DNA of 10,572 nucleotides, from the NCBI GenBank assembly GCA_937942105.1, contig CALDFS010000015.1, forward strand, positions 1-10,572, given 5' to 3'. Shown here in pieces: positions 1 to 6,521 of this stretch. The stretch's first letter is position 1, and each line of letters opens with the position of its first letter. This DNA comes from an uncultured Ruminococcus sp. (GTDB taxonomy: Bacteria; Bacillota; Clostridia; Oscillospirales; Ruminococcaceae). A program made the position numbers and the translations under genes. Under the pieces are notes generated by a model. The model worked only from the letters and a program-made list of their open reading frames with translations. It ran no database searches and was not told the DNA's origin.

Positions 1-240
1 CTTCGGAACCTTGGATGCTATATCCTTTATCATATCTAAATCCGAGATGTGTACTATAAGCGGATTGTCGCATGGGCGACCCTTTGCCGCAAAAATCTTT
101 CTTACTGCCGCTTCGTCATAAGCATTTGCCGCAAGACCGTATACCGTTTCTGTCGGAATGGCCACGACCTCAGACTTTTTTAGCAGCTCTGCGGCAGCTA
201 TAATATCATCCTCGGATGCTGACAGCATAAGAGTATCCAT
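1..240 (-). CDS. tsaC: Threonylcarbamoyl-AMP synthase (TsaC/Sua5/YrdC family), N-terminal part
   Basis: The gene starts at 240 and runs off the left edge, so only the first 80 residues are visible. They carry the YrdC signature: an IPTETVYGLAANA block at about residues 28-40 and a KGRPCDNPLIVHI block at about 49-61. These line the pocket that uses L-threonine, bicarbonate and ATP to make threonylcarbamoyl-AMP, the first step of the t6A37 modification of ANN-decoding tRNAs in the cytoplasm. The start ATG shares its A with the prfA stop codon (TGATG), and an AGGAGG at 251-256, inside the last prfA codons, is suitably spaced. Expression is therefore probably translationally coupled to prfA. A prfA-sua5 neighbourhood is common in Firmicutes. 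Whether the protein is a short TsaC or a long Sua5 with a C-terminal domain cannot be seen here. Confidence 0.93.
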   Translation of the reverse strand, partial: MDTLMLSASEDDIIAAAELLKKSEVVAIPTETVYGLAANAYDEAAVRKIFAAKGRPCDNPLIVHISDLDMIKDIASKVPK

Positions 241-1319
241 CAATAACCGCCCTCCTGCTGTTTTGCAAGCTTTGCCGCCTGATCTGCGGTTGCAAGAGCG
301 TCAATAAGCTCGTCAAGTGCGCCGTTCATAATAGCGTCAATTTTATACAGCGTTAAGCCGATTCTATGGTCGCTTACCCTGCCGTCAGGAAAGTTGTAGG
401 TTCTTATTCTCTCCGAACGGTCGCCGGTGCCTATCTGGGAGCGGCGTTCGCCGGCTATGGCCTTCTCCTGCTCTTCCTGCTTCATTTCCAAAAGGCGGGA
501 GCATAGCACCTTCATTGCACGCTCCTTATTCTTCTGCTGGCTTCTTTCATCCTGACATTCAACTACCATACCGGTCGGCAAATGTGTGATTCTGACCGCT
601 GATTCAGTTTTGTTGATATGTTGTCCTCCGGCTCCTGACGAGCGGAAAACGTCAATCCTAAGCTCCTTATCATCAATATTCAACTCTACCTCTTCTGCTT
701 CGGGCAAAACTGCGACTGTTGCTGTGGATGTTTGAATTCTTCCCTGAGATTCGGTTTCGGGAACTCTTTGAACCCTATGCACTCCGCTTTCATATTTAAA
801 TCGGGAATATGCGCCATCCCCTTCAATCGAGAAGGAAACTTCCTTTATACCGCCAAGCTCGGTTCTGTTGGCGTTTATGACTTCCGTCTTCCATCTTTTA
901 GTTTCAGCATACATAGTATACATTCTGAAAAGCGAATTGGCAAACAGAGCGGCTTCCTCACCTCCGGCGCCTGCGCGTATCTCTATGATGACGTTTCGGG
1001 AGTCGTTAGGGTCTTTGGGCAGGAGCATTATTTTTATCTCCTCAGAAAGCCTTGCAGCGCTTTCCTTGGCTTCATAATATTGCTCCTGTGCCATATCGCG
1101 CAAGTCCTTATCTGATTCGGTATGCATTATTTCTTCAGCCTCACTCATTGCCTCCTGTGCTTTCAGGTATGCGCGGTAAGCCTCAATAATCGGGGTTAGC
1201 TGAGAATATTCCTTCATCAAATCGCGGTACAAGGTGTTGTTGTTGACCGTTTCGGGCATCATAAGGCGCTCGTTTATCTCATTATATCTATCGTTGAGGG
1301 CTGAAAGCTTCTCAAACAT
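240..1319 (-). CDS. prfA: Peptide chain release factor 1
   Basis: This is a full-length class I release factor of 359 aa, the normal RF1 size. It recognises UAA and UAG in the ribosomal A site and triggers peptidyl-tRNA hydrolysis. An N-terminal helical domain fills roughly residues 1-100. The stop-codon recognition tripeptide is PET at 187-189, the Firmicutes form of the RF1 PxT motif, as opposed to SPF in RF2. The catalytic GGQ is at 231-233 inside [19 protein letters not shown], where the Gln is the usual PrmC methylation target. The start follows an AAAGGAA ribosome binding site about nine bases upstream. It lies 13 nt downstream of the DUF951 gene and overlaps tsaC by one base, so the three probably form one transcript. 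prmC, often adjacent to prfA, is not seen here. Confidence 0.98.
   Translation of the reverse strand: MFEKLSALNDRYNEINERLMMPETVNNNTLYRDLMKEYSQLTPIIEAYRAYLKAQEAMSEAEEIMHTESDKDLRDMAQEQYYEAKESAARLSEEIKIMLLPKDPNDSRNVIIEIRAGAGGEEAALFANSLFRMYTMYAETKRWKTEVINANRTELGGIKEVSFSIEGDGAYSRFKYESGVHRVQRVPETESQGRIQTSTATVAVLPEAEEVELNIDDKELRIDVFRSSGAGGQHINKTESAVRITHLPTGMVVECQDERSQQKNKERAMKVLCSRLLEMKQEEQEKAIAGERRSQIGTGDRSERIRTYNFPDGRVSDHRIGLTLYKIDAIMNGALDELIDALATADQAAKLAKQQEGGY
251..256 (-). promoter_or_regulatory. Ribosome binding site of tsaC embedded in prfA
   Basis: On the minus strand this reads AGGAGG, ten bases before the tsaC ATG, and it lies within the last codons of prfA (Gln-Glu-Gly). With the overlapping TGATG stop/start it supports the chosen start and points to translational coupling. 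Confidence 0.75.
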
Positions 1320-1332
1320 TTATATCATTCCT

Positions 1333-1533
1333 TTATTCGTTATTGTTTTCCCTGTTGGTAGAGTCGATGCTTTTCACGTTCTTTTCGGCTTTCAGGCGGG
1401 GTATCATAAACTCGTGCCCACAGCCGCCGCATCTGAGCTTGAAATCCATGCCGGAGCGCAGAACAAGCATCTTATTTGACCCGCACGGATGCTTTTTCTT
1501 CATTATCAAAACATCGCCCTTGTGTATATCCAT
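1333..1533 (-). CDS. DUF951 family small zinc-ribbon-like protein
   Basis: This 66-aa protein matches the short DUF951 family of Firmicutes. It starts MDIHKGDVLIMKKKHPCGSN, followed by a conserved GMDFKLRCGGCGHEFMIPR segment. H15, C17, C35 and C38 are placed as in a small metal-binding ribbon; zinc binding is inferred from spacing only. The last ~16 residues are polar and probably disordered. The function of the family is not established, but its members are widespread and often lie beside translation or replication genes. Here it is the first gene of the probable DUF951-prfA-tsaC operon, 13 nt before prfA. The start is supported by family alignment rather than by the ribosome binding site, which is only a G-rich stretch (GGGGGC) about nine bases upstream. 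A strong promoter lies just upstream. Confidence 0.88.
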   Translation of the reverse strand: MDIHKGDVLIMKKKHPCGSNKMLVLRSGMDFKLRCGGCGHEFMIPRLKAEKNVKSIDSTNRENNNE

Positions 1534-1593
1534 ACTAAAGTGCCCCCGGTCGTATTATATTCTGACTAAGCTATCACACCGTCATACTTGTTT

Positions 1594-1622
1594 ATTATAG
1601 CACATTCTTTTGAGTATGGCAA
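1594..1622 (-). promoter_or_regulatory. Sigma-A type promoter for DUF951-prfA-tsaC
   Basis: On the minus strand there is a TTGCCA -35 (1617-1622), a 17-nt spacer and a perfect TATAAT -10 (1594-1599). The -10 is preceded by TGC, giving an extended -10. The predicted transcription start is near 1587, leaving a leader of about 50 nt before the DUF951 start. It lies just after the terminator of the upstream gene, so this cluster appears to be transcribed independently. A second TATAAT at 1554-1559 lacks a recognisable -35. Confidence 0.7.
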
Positions 1623-1642
1623 CACCAAAATAGCGTTTTTAC

Positions 1643-1677
1643 AAAAGAAAAAAGCGCCGAATCAGCTTCGACGCTTT
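1643..1677 (-). terminator. Rho-independent terminator of the 77-aa peptide gene
   Basis: The minus-strand transcript folds AAAGCGUCGAA / UUCGGCGCUUU, an 11-bp stem with one G-U pair and a 5-nt GCUGA loop, followed by UUUCUUUU. The pairing favours the minus strand, because the same position is an A/C mismatch on the plus strand. It begins about 20 nt after the stop of the 77-aa gene. Confidence 0.85.
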
Positions 1678-1696
1678 AATTCATCCAAAACTTAAA

Positions 1697-1930
1697 TCAG
1701 TGCTTCTTAGAGAAAGCAACAGCAGCTCCGGCCATAACCATGGGGATTACGGAAAGAACTATACCGGTCTTGGGGTTTTCGTCAACAACGGGCTCATTGT
1801 CTTCAACGGGAACATTGGGTTCATCAACATCGATAGTATCACCGTCATCAGTGCTCTCAGCAAAAGCTGCAACAGTGAGCATGGAAAGAGCCATGACCAA
1901 AGCCAAAAGCATAGCCAATAATTTCTTCAT
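1697..1930 (-). CDS. Small secreted acidic peptide with NPKTG-type anchor signal
   Basis: The 77-aa product has three parts. Residues 1-24 are a signal peptide (MKK, a hydrophobic core, AFA cleavage site before E25). Residues 25-53 are an acidic, Pro/Val-rich linker with 12 Asp/Glu and no Lys/Arg. Residues 52-77 form a sorting-signal-like tail: NPKTG at 52-56, a ~17-residue hydrophobic stretch, then a short KKH end. This matches the architecture of Gram-positive wall-sorting signals, with NPKTG replacing LPXTG, so the mature peptide may be only about 30 residues. It could instead remain a single-pass membrane peptide. No enzymatic or binding domain is present and the role is unknown. The gene has its own strong AAGGAGGT ribosome binding site, a -10 box upstream and a terminator, so it is probably a real monocistronic gene. 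No sortase gene is in view. Confidence 0.8.
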   Translation of the reverse strand: MKKLLAMLLALVMALSMLTVAAFAESTDDGDTIDVDEPNVPVEDNEPVVDENPKTGIVLSVIPMVMAGAAVAFSKKH

Positions 1931-1938
1931 AATAATTT

Positions 1939-1946
1939 ACCTCCTT
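1939..1946 (-). promoter_or_regulatory. Strong ribosome binding site of the 77-aa peptide gene
   Basis: The minus strand reads AAGGAGGT, a near-perfect match to the anti-Shine-Dalgarno, eight bases before the ATG at 1930. It decides the start and suggests high translation. Confidence 0.85.
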
Positions 1947-1994
1947 GAATTTTGCGGAAAACAGACGAATTCTTTTAACCGCTTTGCAATACTT

Positions 1995-2000
1995 ATTATA
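1995..2000 (-). promoter_or_regulatory. Putative -10 box for the 77-aa peptide gene
   Basis: This is a perfect TATAAT on the minus strand, about 65 nt upstream of the start codon and in AT-rich DNA. No good -35 hexamer occurs at 16-18 nt. A TTGGCA lies 24 nt upstream, which is too far for a normal sigma-A promoter. The call rests on the -10 and position only. Confidence 0.45.
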
Positions 2001-2243
2001 CATTGATTTGTCCGATTTTACTATTGCCAAAATATACAATGTTTCTTTAAGATATTTATGAAAAAATAAGCATTGTGCAAAAAAGCTTAAAATATTGCAT
2101 TGTAATTGTAAACTTTATGTGAATTAACTAAAAGCATTTATTTAAAGTGTTAGTTAATTAAATCACATTTTTTGAACTACAGTTATACAATTATGTAACT
2201 CGGCTTCTAATATAAGCAAGCAAAGCAATAGATTCAAAGCTTT
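2001..2243. other. AT-rich intergenic region
   Basis: This is the part of the 313-nt gap (1931-2243) that lies upstream of the 77-aa gene's -10 box and downstream of the long GH30 gene. It is markedly richer in A and T than the surrounding genes. It has no credible ORF, no tRNA-like fold and no canonical U-tailed terminator for the upstream operon. It contains an imperfect inverted repeat (2117-2168) and repeated CATTGT words (minus strand at 2036-2041, plus strand at 2071-2076 and 2098-2103). A 6-bp arm pair AATAGA/TCTATT (2227-2232, 2243-2248) overlaps the GH30 stop codon and is too weak to call as a terminator. Confidence 0.6.
2117..2168. repeat. Imperfect inverted repeat between the GH30 and 77-aa genes
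   Basis: The left arm ATGTGAATTAACTA (2117-2130) pairs with the right arm TAGTTAATTAAATCACAT (2151-2168) if four extra bases in the right arm bulge out. The intervening segment is 20 nt. No U-tract follows on either strand, so it is a possible cruciform, operator or weak RNA hairpin rather than a normal terminator. Confidence 0.5.
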
Positions 2244-4133
2244 CTATTTTACATTTTCACTGGGTTCGATATTCATGACAATAGTTGTAAGAGTGTTGTT
2301 TTTAAAGGAAACGCTTGTGCTTTTAAGGCTGCTCTCGACAAAATACTCGTTCTTCGTGATATCATCGGTATAGCTGTTGCTGTTATTGGGATTCTTGGTA
2401 GAGTTAAAGGTAGATGTATATACCTTGCCCGACTTGATCTTATATCCGTCCACCTTAAGCTTAAGCTTTTCGGTCTTGCCAGTGCTGTTAAGAATTACTG
2501 TAACAAGCTTCTTTCCGTCCGGCGAGATGAATGCGGTAACATTTGAATCGGTTATGTGCGAATCCGTATTGATCCTTTTGTATCCCTGTTTGATGAACTT
2601 TGAGAAGTGCATCATGGTGTAGTGATTGGCACGCCTTACAATTTCGGGACTGTTGCGCCAGTCATCCACCTGAATCAGGCAGTTTGCGGCATCAGTAATC
2701 CAAACGCCGTTCCAGTAGAGATACGCCGAGATGTTTTCATAATTCAGCTCGTTTATAAGCTTATTGGCATGATCGATGAAGTCATTGTTATACCATTCAG
2801 TCTGCCAGAGCTTATAATCCTTGCCGAACTTATTGTATACATCGGAATAGGATTGCGGTGTATTCACACTTCCGTAAAGATGGTGAGCAATAAGTCCGAA
2901 GCTGTCCGGATCTGCCTCGATAAGAGGATCAATGTAAGAGCTGATTATATGTTCAGTGTCAGCCATTACCTCAGCGCCGGTGAGTATTGGCGCGTCATCC
3001 CCAAAAGCCTCTTTAAACGCCTTATAGACGGCCATATGAGCCTTCCAGTAAGCGCAGTGATACTTGTTTTCCGTCGGACCGAGGTAGAATGGAATTTCGT
3101 TTCTGTCCTTTCCCTGCTCGTCCTTTCCTACGCCCTGAAGCTCGGTTTCATTGGATATAGAGAAATAGTGAACCGGAATTCCGGCTTTTTGGAACAGCTT
3201 AACAGATTCAACGCAGAAATCGGCAAGCTTATCATACACATATTCGCCGTTTTTATCCTTGGCAAGTGTGTAGTATGTATGGCCTTCATTGTCCTTTTTG
3301 GTAAGAGAGACGAAATCAACGTCTCTGTCGTACTGTCCCCAGCTTGTTACTATTACAATAGGCTCAATACCACGCTTTACTGCGGCGTCGTAATAGGCTT
3401 TATACGCTGGATAGTTTGTATTCTCCCACGTACCGCCGTATCCTCTTACCTTGTTAAGGTCGCGGAATCTTAGGATATTGAATTCGCAGTCGTTAAAGAT
3501 ATAATCAAAGCCGGTTTCCCTATTGTCAACAGTTGTCATCCAGTCACCGTACCATGTGTATGAGGCTCCCCAGCCGTCCATCGTCTGATATGTAACGGTA
3601 GGGTCAAAGTTTATGCCCGGCACACCCGATTCCGACCATCTTACAATAATCGAGTAAACGGTATTGCCCTCGCCGCCGACTCCGAAATTGAGTACCTTTG
3701 AAAGGCTAAGATTGCTTCCGTCATCCTCGTGCTTGGTTGAGGTATAGGCATTGATCAGTCCTGACGCCGAAAAGCTTATCACTTTTTTTGAGCCGGATGA
3801 CAGCAGCTTGCCGTCGTCATATGTCGCCCATGTATAGTGACCGTTCTCCTTTATTGTGTAGCTTTGCAAAAGCAGGCTTACGTTTGCACTGCCGGAATAG
3901 GTTATCTCAATGGTTGCGCCTTTCTTTTGGATTGCTTTGAGGAAGGATTCCATCTCCTGCGGCTGCATATACTGCGTGATGAATGCCGGATACCAGCCGG
4001 TAAGCTTCTTTTCGCCGCTGAAAACCGTATGGGATAATTTGGTGGTAGTTTCTGCAAATGCGCTGATATTCATTGCGGATATCATAATAATCGCAGACAA
4101 CAGAAGGCATATAAGCCTTAGTGATTTCTTCAT
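2244..4133 (-). CDS. Secreted GH30-like glycoside hydrolase with unrecognised N-terminal module
   Basis: This 629-aa exported protein has a signal peptide ending at AFA-27/E28. Residues ~30-175 form a beta-rich module that I do not recognise; a carbohydrate-binding role is only a guess. The catalytic (beta/alpha)8 barrel begins at YQTMDGWGAS (182-191), the usual GH30 opening block. The likely acid/base is E329 in SISNE and the nucleophile E446 in WQTEW, as expected for retaining clan GH-A enzymes. The C-terminal ~120 residues after HFSKFIKQGY (509-518) look like the beta-sandwich typical of GH30. The beta8 region (YLYWNGVWIT, 471-480) lacks the Arg pair of the neighbouring GH30_8 enzyme, so the substrate probably differs. 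No dockerin or wall anchor is present. An AAAGGAG ribosome binding site supports the start. It is the last gene of the run, 25 nt after galE. Subfamily and substrate are unassigned. Confidence 0.82.
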   Translation of the reverse strand: MKKSLRLICLLLSAIIMISAMNISAFAETTTKLSHTVFSGEKKLTGWYPAFITQYMQPQEMESFLKAIQKKGATIEITYSGSANVSLLLQSYTIKENGHYTWATYDDGKLLSSGSKKVISFSASGLINAYTSTKHEDDGSNLSLSKVLNFGVGGEGNTVYSIIVRWSESGVPGINFDPTVTYQTMDGWGASYTWYGDWMTTVDNRETGFDYIFNDCEFNILRFRDLNKVRGYGGTWENTNYPAYKAYYDAAVKRGIEPIVIVTSWGQYDRDVDFVSLTKKDNEGHTYYTLAKDKNGEYVYDKLADFCVESVKLFQKAGIPVHYFSISNETELQGVGKDEQGKDRNEIPFYLGPTENKYHCAYWKAHMAVYKAFKEAFGDDAPILTGAEVMADTEHIISSYIDPLIEADPDSFGLIAHHLYGSVNTPQSYSDVYNKFGKDYKLWQTEWYNNDFIDHANKLINELNYENISAYLYWNGVWITDAANCLIQVDDWRNSPEIVRRANHYTMMHFSKFIKQGYKRINTDSHITDSNVTAFISPDGKKLVTVILNSTGKTEKLKLKVDGYKIKSGKVYTSTFNSTKNPNNSNSYTDDITKNEYFVESSLKSTSVSFKNNTLTTIVMNIEPSENVK

Positions 4134-4158
4134 AATATAATGCTCCTTTAATTTATCG

Positions 4159-5183
4159 TCAGCCCTTCTTATATCCGAAGGGGTTGCTGCGCTGCCAGTT
4201 CCAGGAATCTCTGCACATATCGTCTATGCCGTATTTTGCTTTCCATCCAAGCTCGTTGAGCGCCTTTGTGGGGTCGGAGTAGTTTTCATCTACATCCCCT
4301 GCGCGGCGAGGGCAGATAGCGTATTTAAGCGTTTTTCCGCAGGCTTTTTCGTATGCCCTTATAACGTCCAAAACGGAATACCCTATACCTGTTCCGAGAT
4401 TATATATCTGAACGCCGCCGGTGGATTTTTCGAGCTTTTCAAGAGCCTTGACATGACCGTCAGCCAAGTCGCAGACGTGGATATAATCGCGGACACCTGT
4501 GCCGTCATGGGTCTTGTAGTCGTTGCCGAAGACGTTGACCTGTTCCCTTCTTCCGACAGCGACCTGCGCGATATACGGAACAAGGTTGTTGGGGATTCCC
4601 TGAGGATCCTCGCCTATTCTTCCGGAGGGATGAGCGCCGATTGGGTTGAAGTAGCGAAGAAGCACTACCTTCCAGTCATTATCAGAGGTGTGAACATCGG
4701 TCAGAATCTGCTCTATCATGCTCTTTGTCCAGCCGTAGGGGTTTGTGCAAACACCTTTAGGGGCTTCCTCAGATATCGGGACCTTCTCGGGAGTTCCGTA
4801 AACGGTTGCGGACGAGCTGAAAATGATATTCTTAACATTATGTGCGCGCATAACCTTAAGAAGATTTAATGTGCCGCCGATATGTTTTCATAGTACTCAA
4901 TAGGCTTTGAGACGGATTCGCCAACAGCCTTCAGACCTGCAAAGTGAATAAGCGCAGTGATATCGGGGTTTTCTTCAAAGATTTTCTCAATTGCGCCCTC
5001 GTCCATCATATCAGCCTCGTAAAGCTTTACCTTTTTGCCGGTAAGCTCCTCAACGCGGCGGATTGATTCCGGGCAGGAATTTGCATAGTTATCGAAAACG
5101 ACAACGTCATAGCCCTTTTCCAAAAGTGCCAAAACAGTATGCGAGCCGATATATCCGGCTCCGCCGGAAACAAGTATTGACAT
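4159..5183 (-). pseudogene. galE: UDP-glucose 4-epimerase, interrupted by a one-base frameshift
   Basis: GalE interconverts UDP-glucose and UDP-galactose using bound NAD. The gene reads as two fragments: 4866-5183 (105 codons, of which the first 100 are true GalE) and a C-terminal frame running to 4159, opening at an internal ATG at 4851. Adding one base (an A on the coding strand) near 4882-4883 restores GAA AAC AAT ATC GGC GGC ACA TTA, the conserved [11 protein letters not shown] block. This gives an intact 341-aa protein, the normal GalE length. The restored protein has GGAGYIGSH at 7-15, the catalytic SSS near 123-125 and the YxxxK pair Y150/K154. An AGGAGA ribosome binding site supports the start at 5183. 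No slippery heptamer is in frame, so programmed frameshifting is unlikely. The rest is well conserved, which suggests a sequencing error or a very recent mutation. It sits between the two GH30 genes. Confidence 0.9.
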
Positions 5184-5213
5184 TCTGCATTTCTCCTAAC
5201 ATATATCTATATT

Positions 5214-5233
5214 TTTCGGTTATTCAACCGAAA
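5214..5233. repeat. Perfect 8-bp hairpin over the GH30_8 stop codon
   Basis: TTTCGGTT and AACCGAAA pair perfectly around a 4-nt loop, with the TAA stop codon (5220-5222) inside the structure. On the minus-strand transcript the hairpin is followed by AAATATAG, so there is no U-tract and it is not a canonical terminator. It lies in the 36-nt spacer before galE and could mark RNA processing or protect the upstream message. Confidence 0.65.
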
Positions 5234-6509
5234 TAATAAACGTTGTAACGCTCTCCGGCGGAAGGACATAGGCAAATCTTTCGCCGTCAAAAACGATATT
5301 TTCAGTTTCCGCCAGGTTTTCCTGCATGGTCGTGGTATATGCTTTAATGCTCTTAAGCTCGCCGGCGTCGGTCAGCTTGAAATTCTGACCATAGGTATTT
5401 AGCGAATGATTTACCGCAACTACGACCACTTCTCCATCCCCCTTGAACGCCGAAACGCTAACACCGTTTGCGGGGTTTTCGGTAGCGCCGATTCTTATAT
5501 ATCCGGGGCGGACGAATTTTGAGAAGTGAGCCATACAGTAGCCGCGCTTACTTATGGTTCCATCCTCTTTCATGGGACCGTAAAACCTTCTTATATACCA
5601 CCAGACATATGCCTGCATATTGCCTTCGGTCATGGCATCGGAGATGTTGACGGCTACATCGACCGCTTCCGGCCATGTGTCAGCATCGGAGGAGCTGTTC
5701 GGAACGTAAACCTCGGTCATCCAAAGTTCCTTGCCATCACCCTTCTGCTCGAACAGCGGGAAGCTCATATCCTTTTTCTGCGTGCCATAGAAGTGAGTGC
5801 CGAAGATATCTATTTTAGATAAGGCATCCTCGTTGTTAAGAATCTCGTTGTAATAATCCTTTCTATACTGGAAAGATTCAGGAGTCATCAATCGGCAGTC
5901 AATAGCATCAGAATAATTAAGGATGAAGTCCATTATCTCTTCGGTTGACCACCATGTCCATTCATCGGCATAGTCCGGCTCGTTCTGGATGGATATTGCA
6001 TACAGCTCTACGCCGTTTTCTTTCATATAGGAAACAAAGTCATTCAGATGTGCGGCGTATTCTGCATACTTGTCGTGGCGAAGGCGCTTTGCGTTTGTGT
6101 TGCCGTTGTGATTAAAGGTTTCACACATATTTGCAGGAGGATTCCATGGGGATGCGAATATCAGCGCGCCCTCCTTCTGAGCTGCCTTGGCTGTTTCAAG
6201 CTCACGGCTCCAGTTGTTTTTATCGGGGTCTACCTGAATCCTTAGAATTGTAAATCCGAGCTGATCCTCGCCGTTCTGGAAGGCGGTCTTGCGCTGGTCT
6301 TCGGTAAGATCGTCTATCCAGCACGGAAAGTTTATTCCGCCGAAGCCCTGAATAGTCTGATGCTCCTCAGAAGCTATTACCTCGACCCAGTTTGATTCGG
6401 TTGTCCCCTTCAAATCTGGAGCATATGGCTCAGACTGACCGCAGGAAACAATCGGCAGTAGCATTAAAGCGGACAGAATTACGCAGACAAATCTTTTAAA
6501 CGTTATCAT
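5220..6509 (-). CDS. GH30_8-like glucuronoxylanase lipoprotein
   Basis: This 429-aa enzyme is close in length and motifs to XynC-type glucuronoxylan xylanohydrolases, which cut beta-1,4-xylan at a position set by a glucuronic acid side chain. The N-terminus is a lipoprotein signal: a hydrophobic stretch and lipobox IVSC with C23, so it is probably tethered to the outer face of the membrane. The barrel starts at QTIQGFGGINFP (51-62). The acid/base is E177 in SIQNEPDY and the nucleophile E266 in WMTEVY. YVWWYIRRFYGPMKEDG (301-317) is the beta8 loop whose Arg binds the glucuronate carboxylate in characterised GH30_8 enzymes, and it is kept here. The beta-sandwich follows HFSKFVRPGY (328-337). 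The gene starts nine bases after trkH, and its ribosome binding site overlaps the trkH stop. galE follows after 36 nt. Activity is inferred from family residues. Confidence 0.9.
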   Translation of the reverse strand: MITFKRFVCVILSALMLLPIVSCGQSEPYAPDLKGTTESNWVEVIASEEHQTIQGFGGINFPCWIDDLTEDQRKTAFQNGEDQLGFTILRIQVDPDKNNWSRELETAKAAQKEGALIFASPWNPPANMCETFNHNGNTNAKRLRHDKYAEYAAHLNDFVSYMKENGVELYAISIQNEPDYADEWTWWSTEEIMDFILNYSDAIDCRLMTPESFQYRKDYYNEILNNEDALSKIDIFGTHFYGTQKKDMSFPLFEQKGDGKELWMTEVYVPNSSSDADTWPEAVDVAVNISDAMTEGNMQAYVWWYIRRFYGPMKEDGTISKRGYCMAHFSKFVRPGYIRIGATENPANGVSVSAFKGDGEVVVVAVNHSLNTYGQNFKLTDAGELKSIKAYTTTMQENLAETENIVFDGERFAYVLPPESVTTFIISVE

Positions 6510-6515
6510 AGCATT

Positions 6516-6521
6516 ACCTCA
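6516..6521 (-). promoter_or_regulatory. Ribosome binding site of the GH30_8 gene overlapping the trkH stop
   Basis: The minus strand reads TGAGGT, in which TGA is the trkH stop codon, six bases before the GH30_8 ATG. This leaves no room for a separate promoter in the 9-nt spacer and suggests translation of the two genes is coupled. Confidence 0.65.

Noticed and set aside
732..1115. A 127-codon plus-strand open frame opposite prfA
   Set aside because: It is fully inside the well-conserved prfA and shows no start signal or family resemblance.
1857..2039. A 60-codon minus-strand frame overlapping the start of the 77-aa gene
   Set aside because: It is out of frame with the secreted peptide gene, crosses its promoter and ribosome binding site, and has no recognisable features.
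2607..3473. A 288-codon plus-strand open frame opposite the long GH30 gene
   Set aside because: It is antisense to a gene with clear signal peptide, catalytic motifs and ribosome binding site. Its translation shows no recognisable domain and it lacks a ribosome binding site; it is a codon-usage shadow.
4453..4869. A 138-codon plus-strand open frame opposite galE
   Set aside because: It mirrors conserved GalE codons, has no ribosome binding site, and gives a protein with no recognisable domain.
4866..4890. Programmed ribosomal frameshifting in galE
   Set aside because: A -1 shift would be needed, but the codons TAT GAA AAC ATA do not form an X XXY YYZ slippery site, and GalE is not known to use frameshifting.
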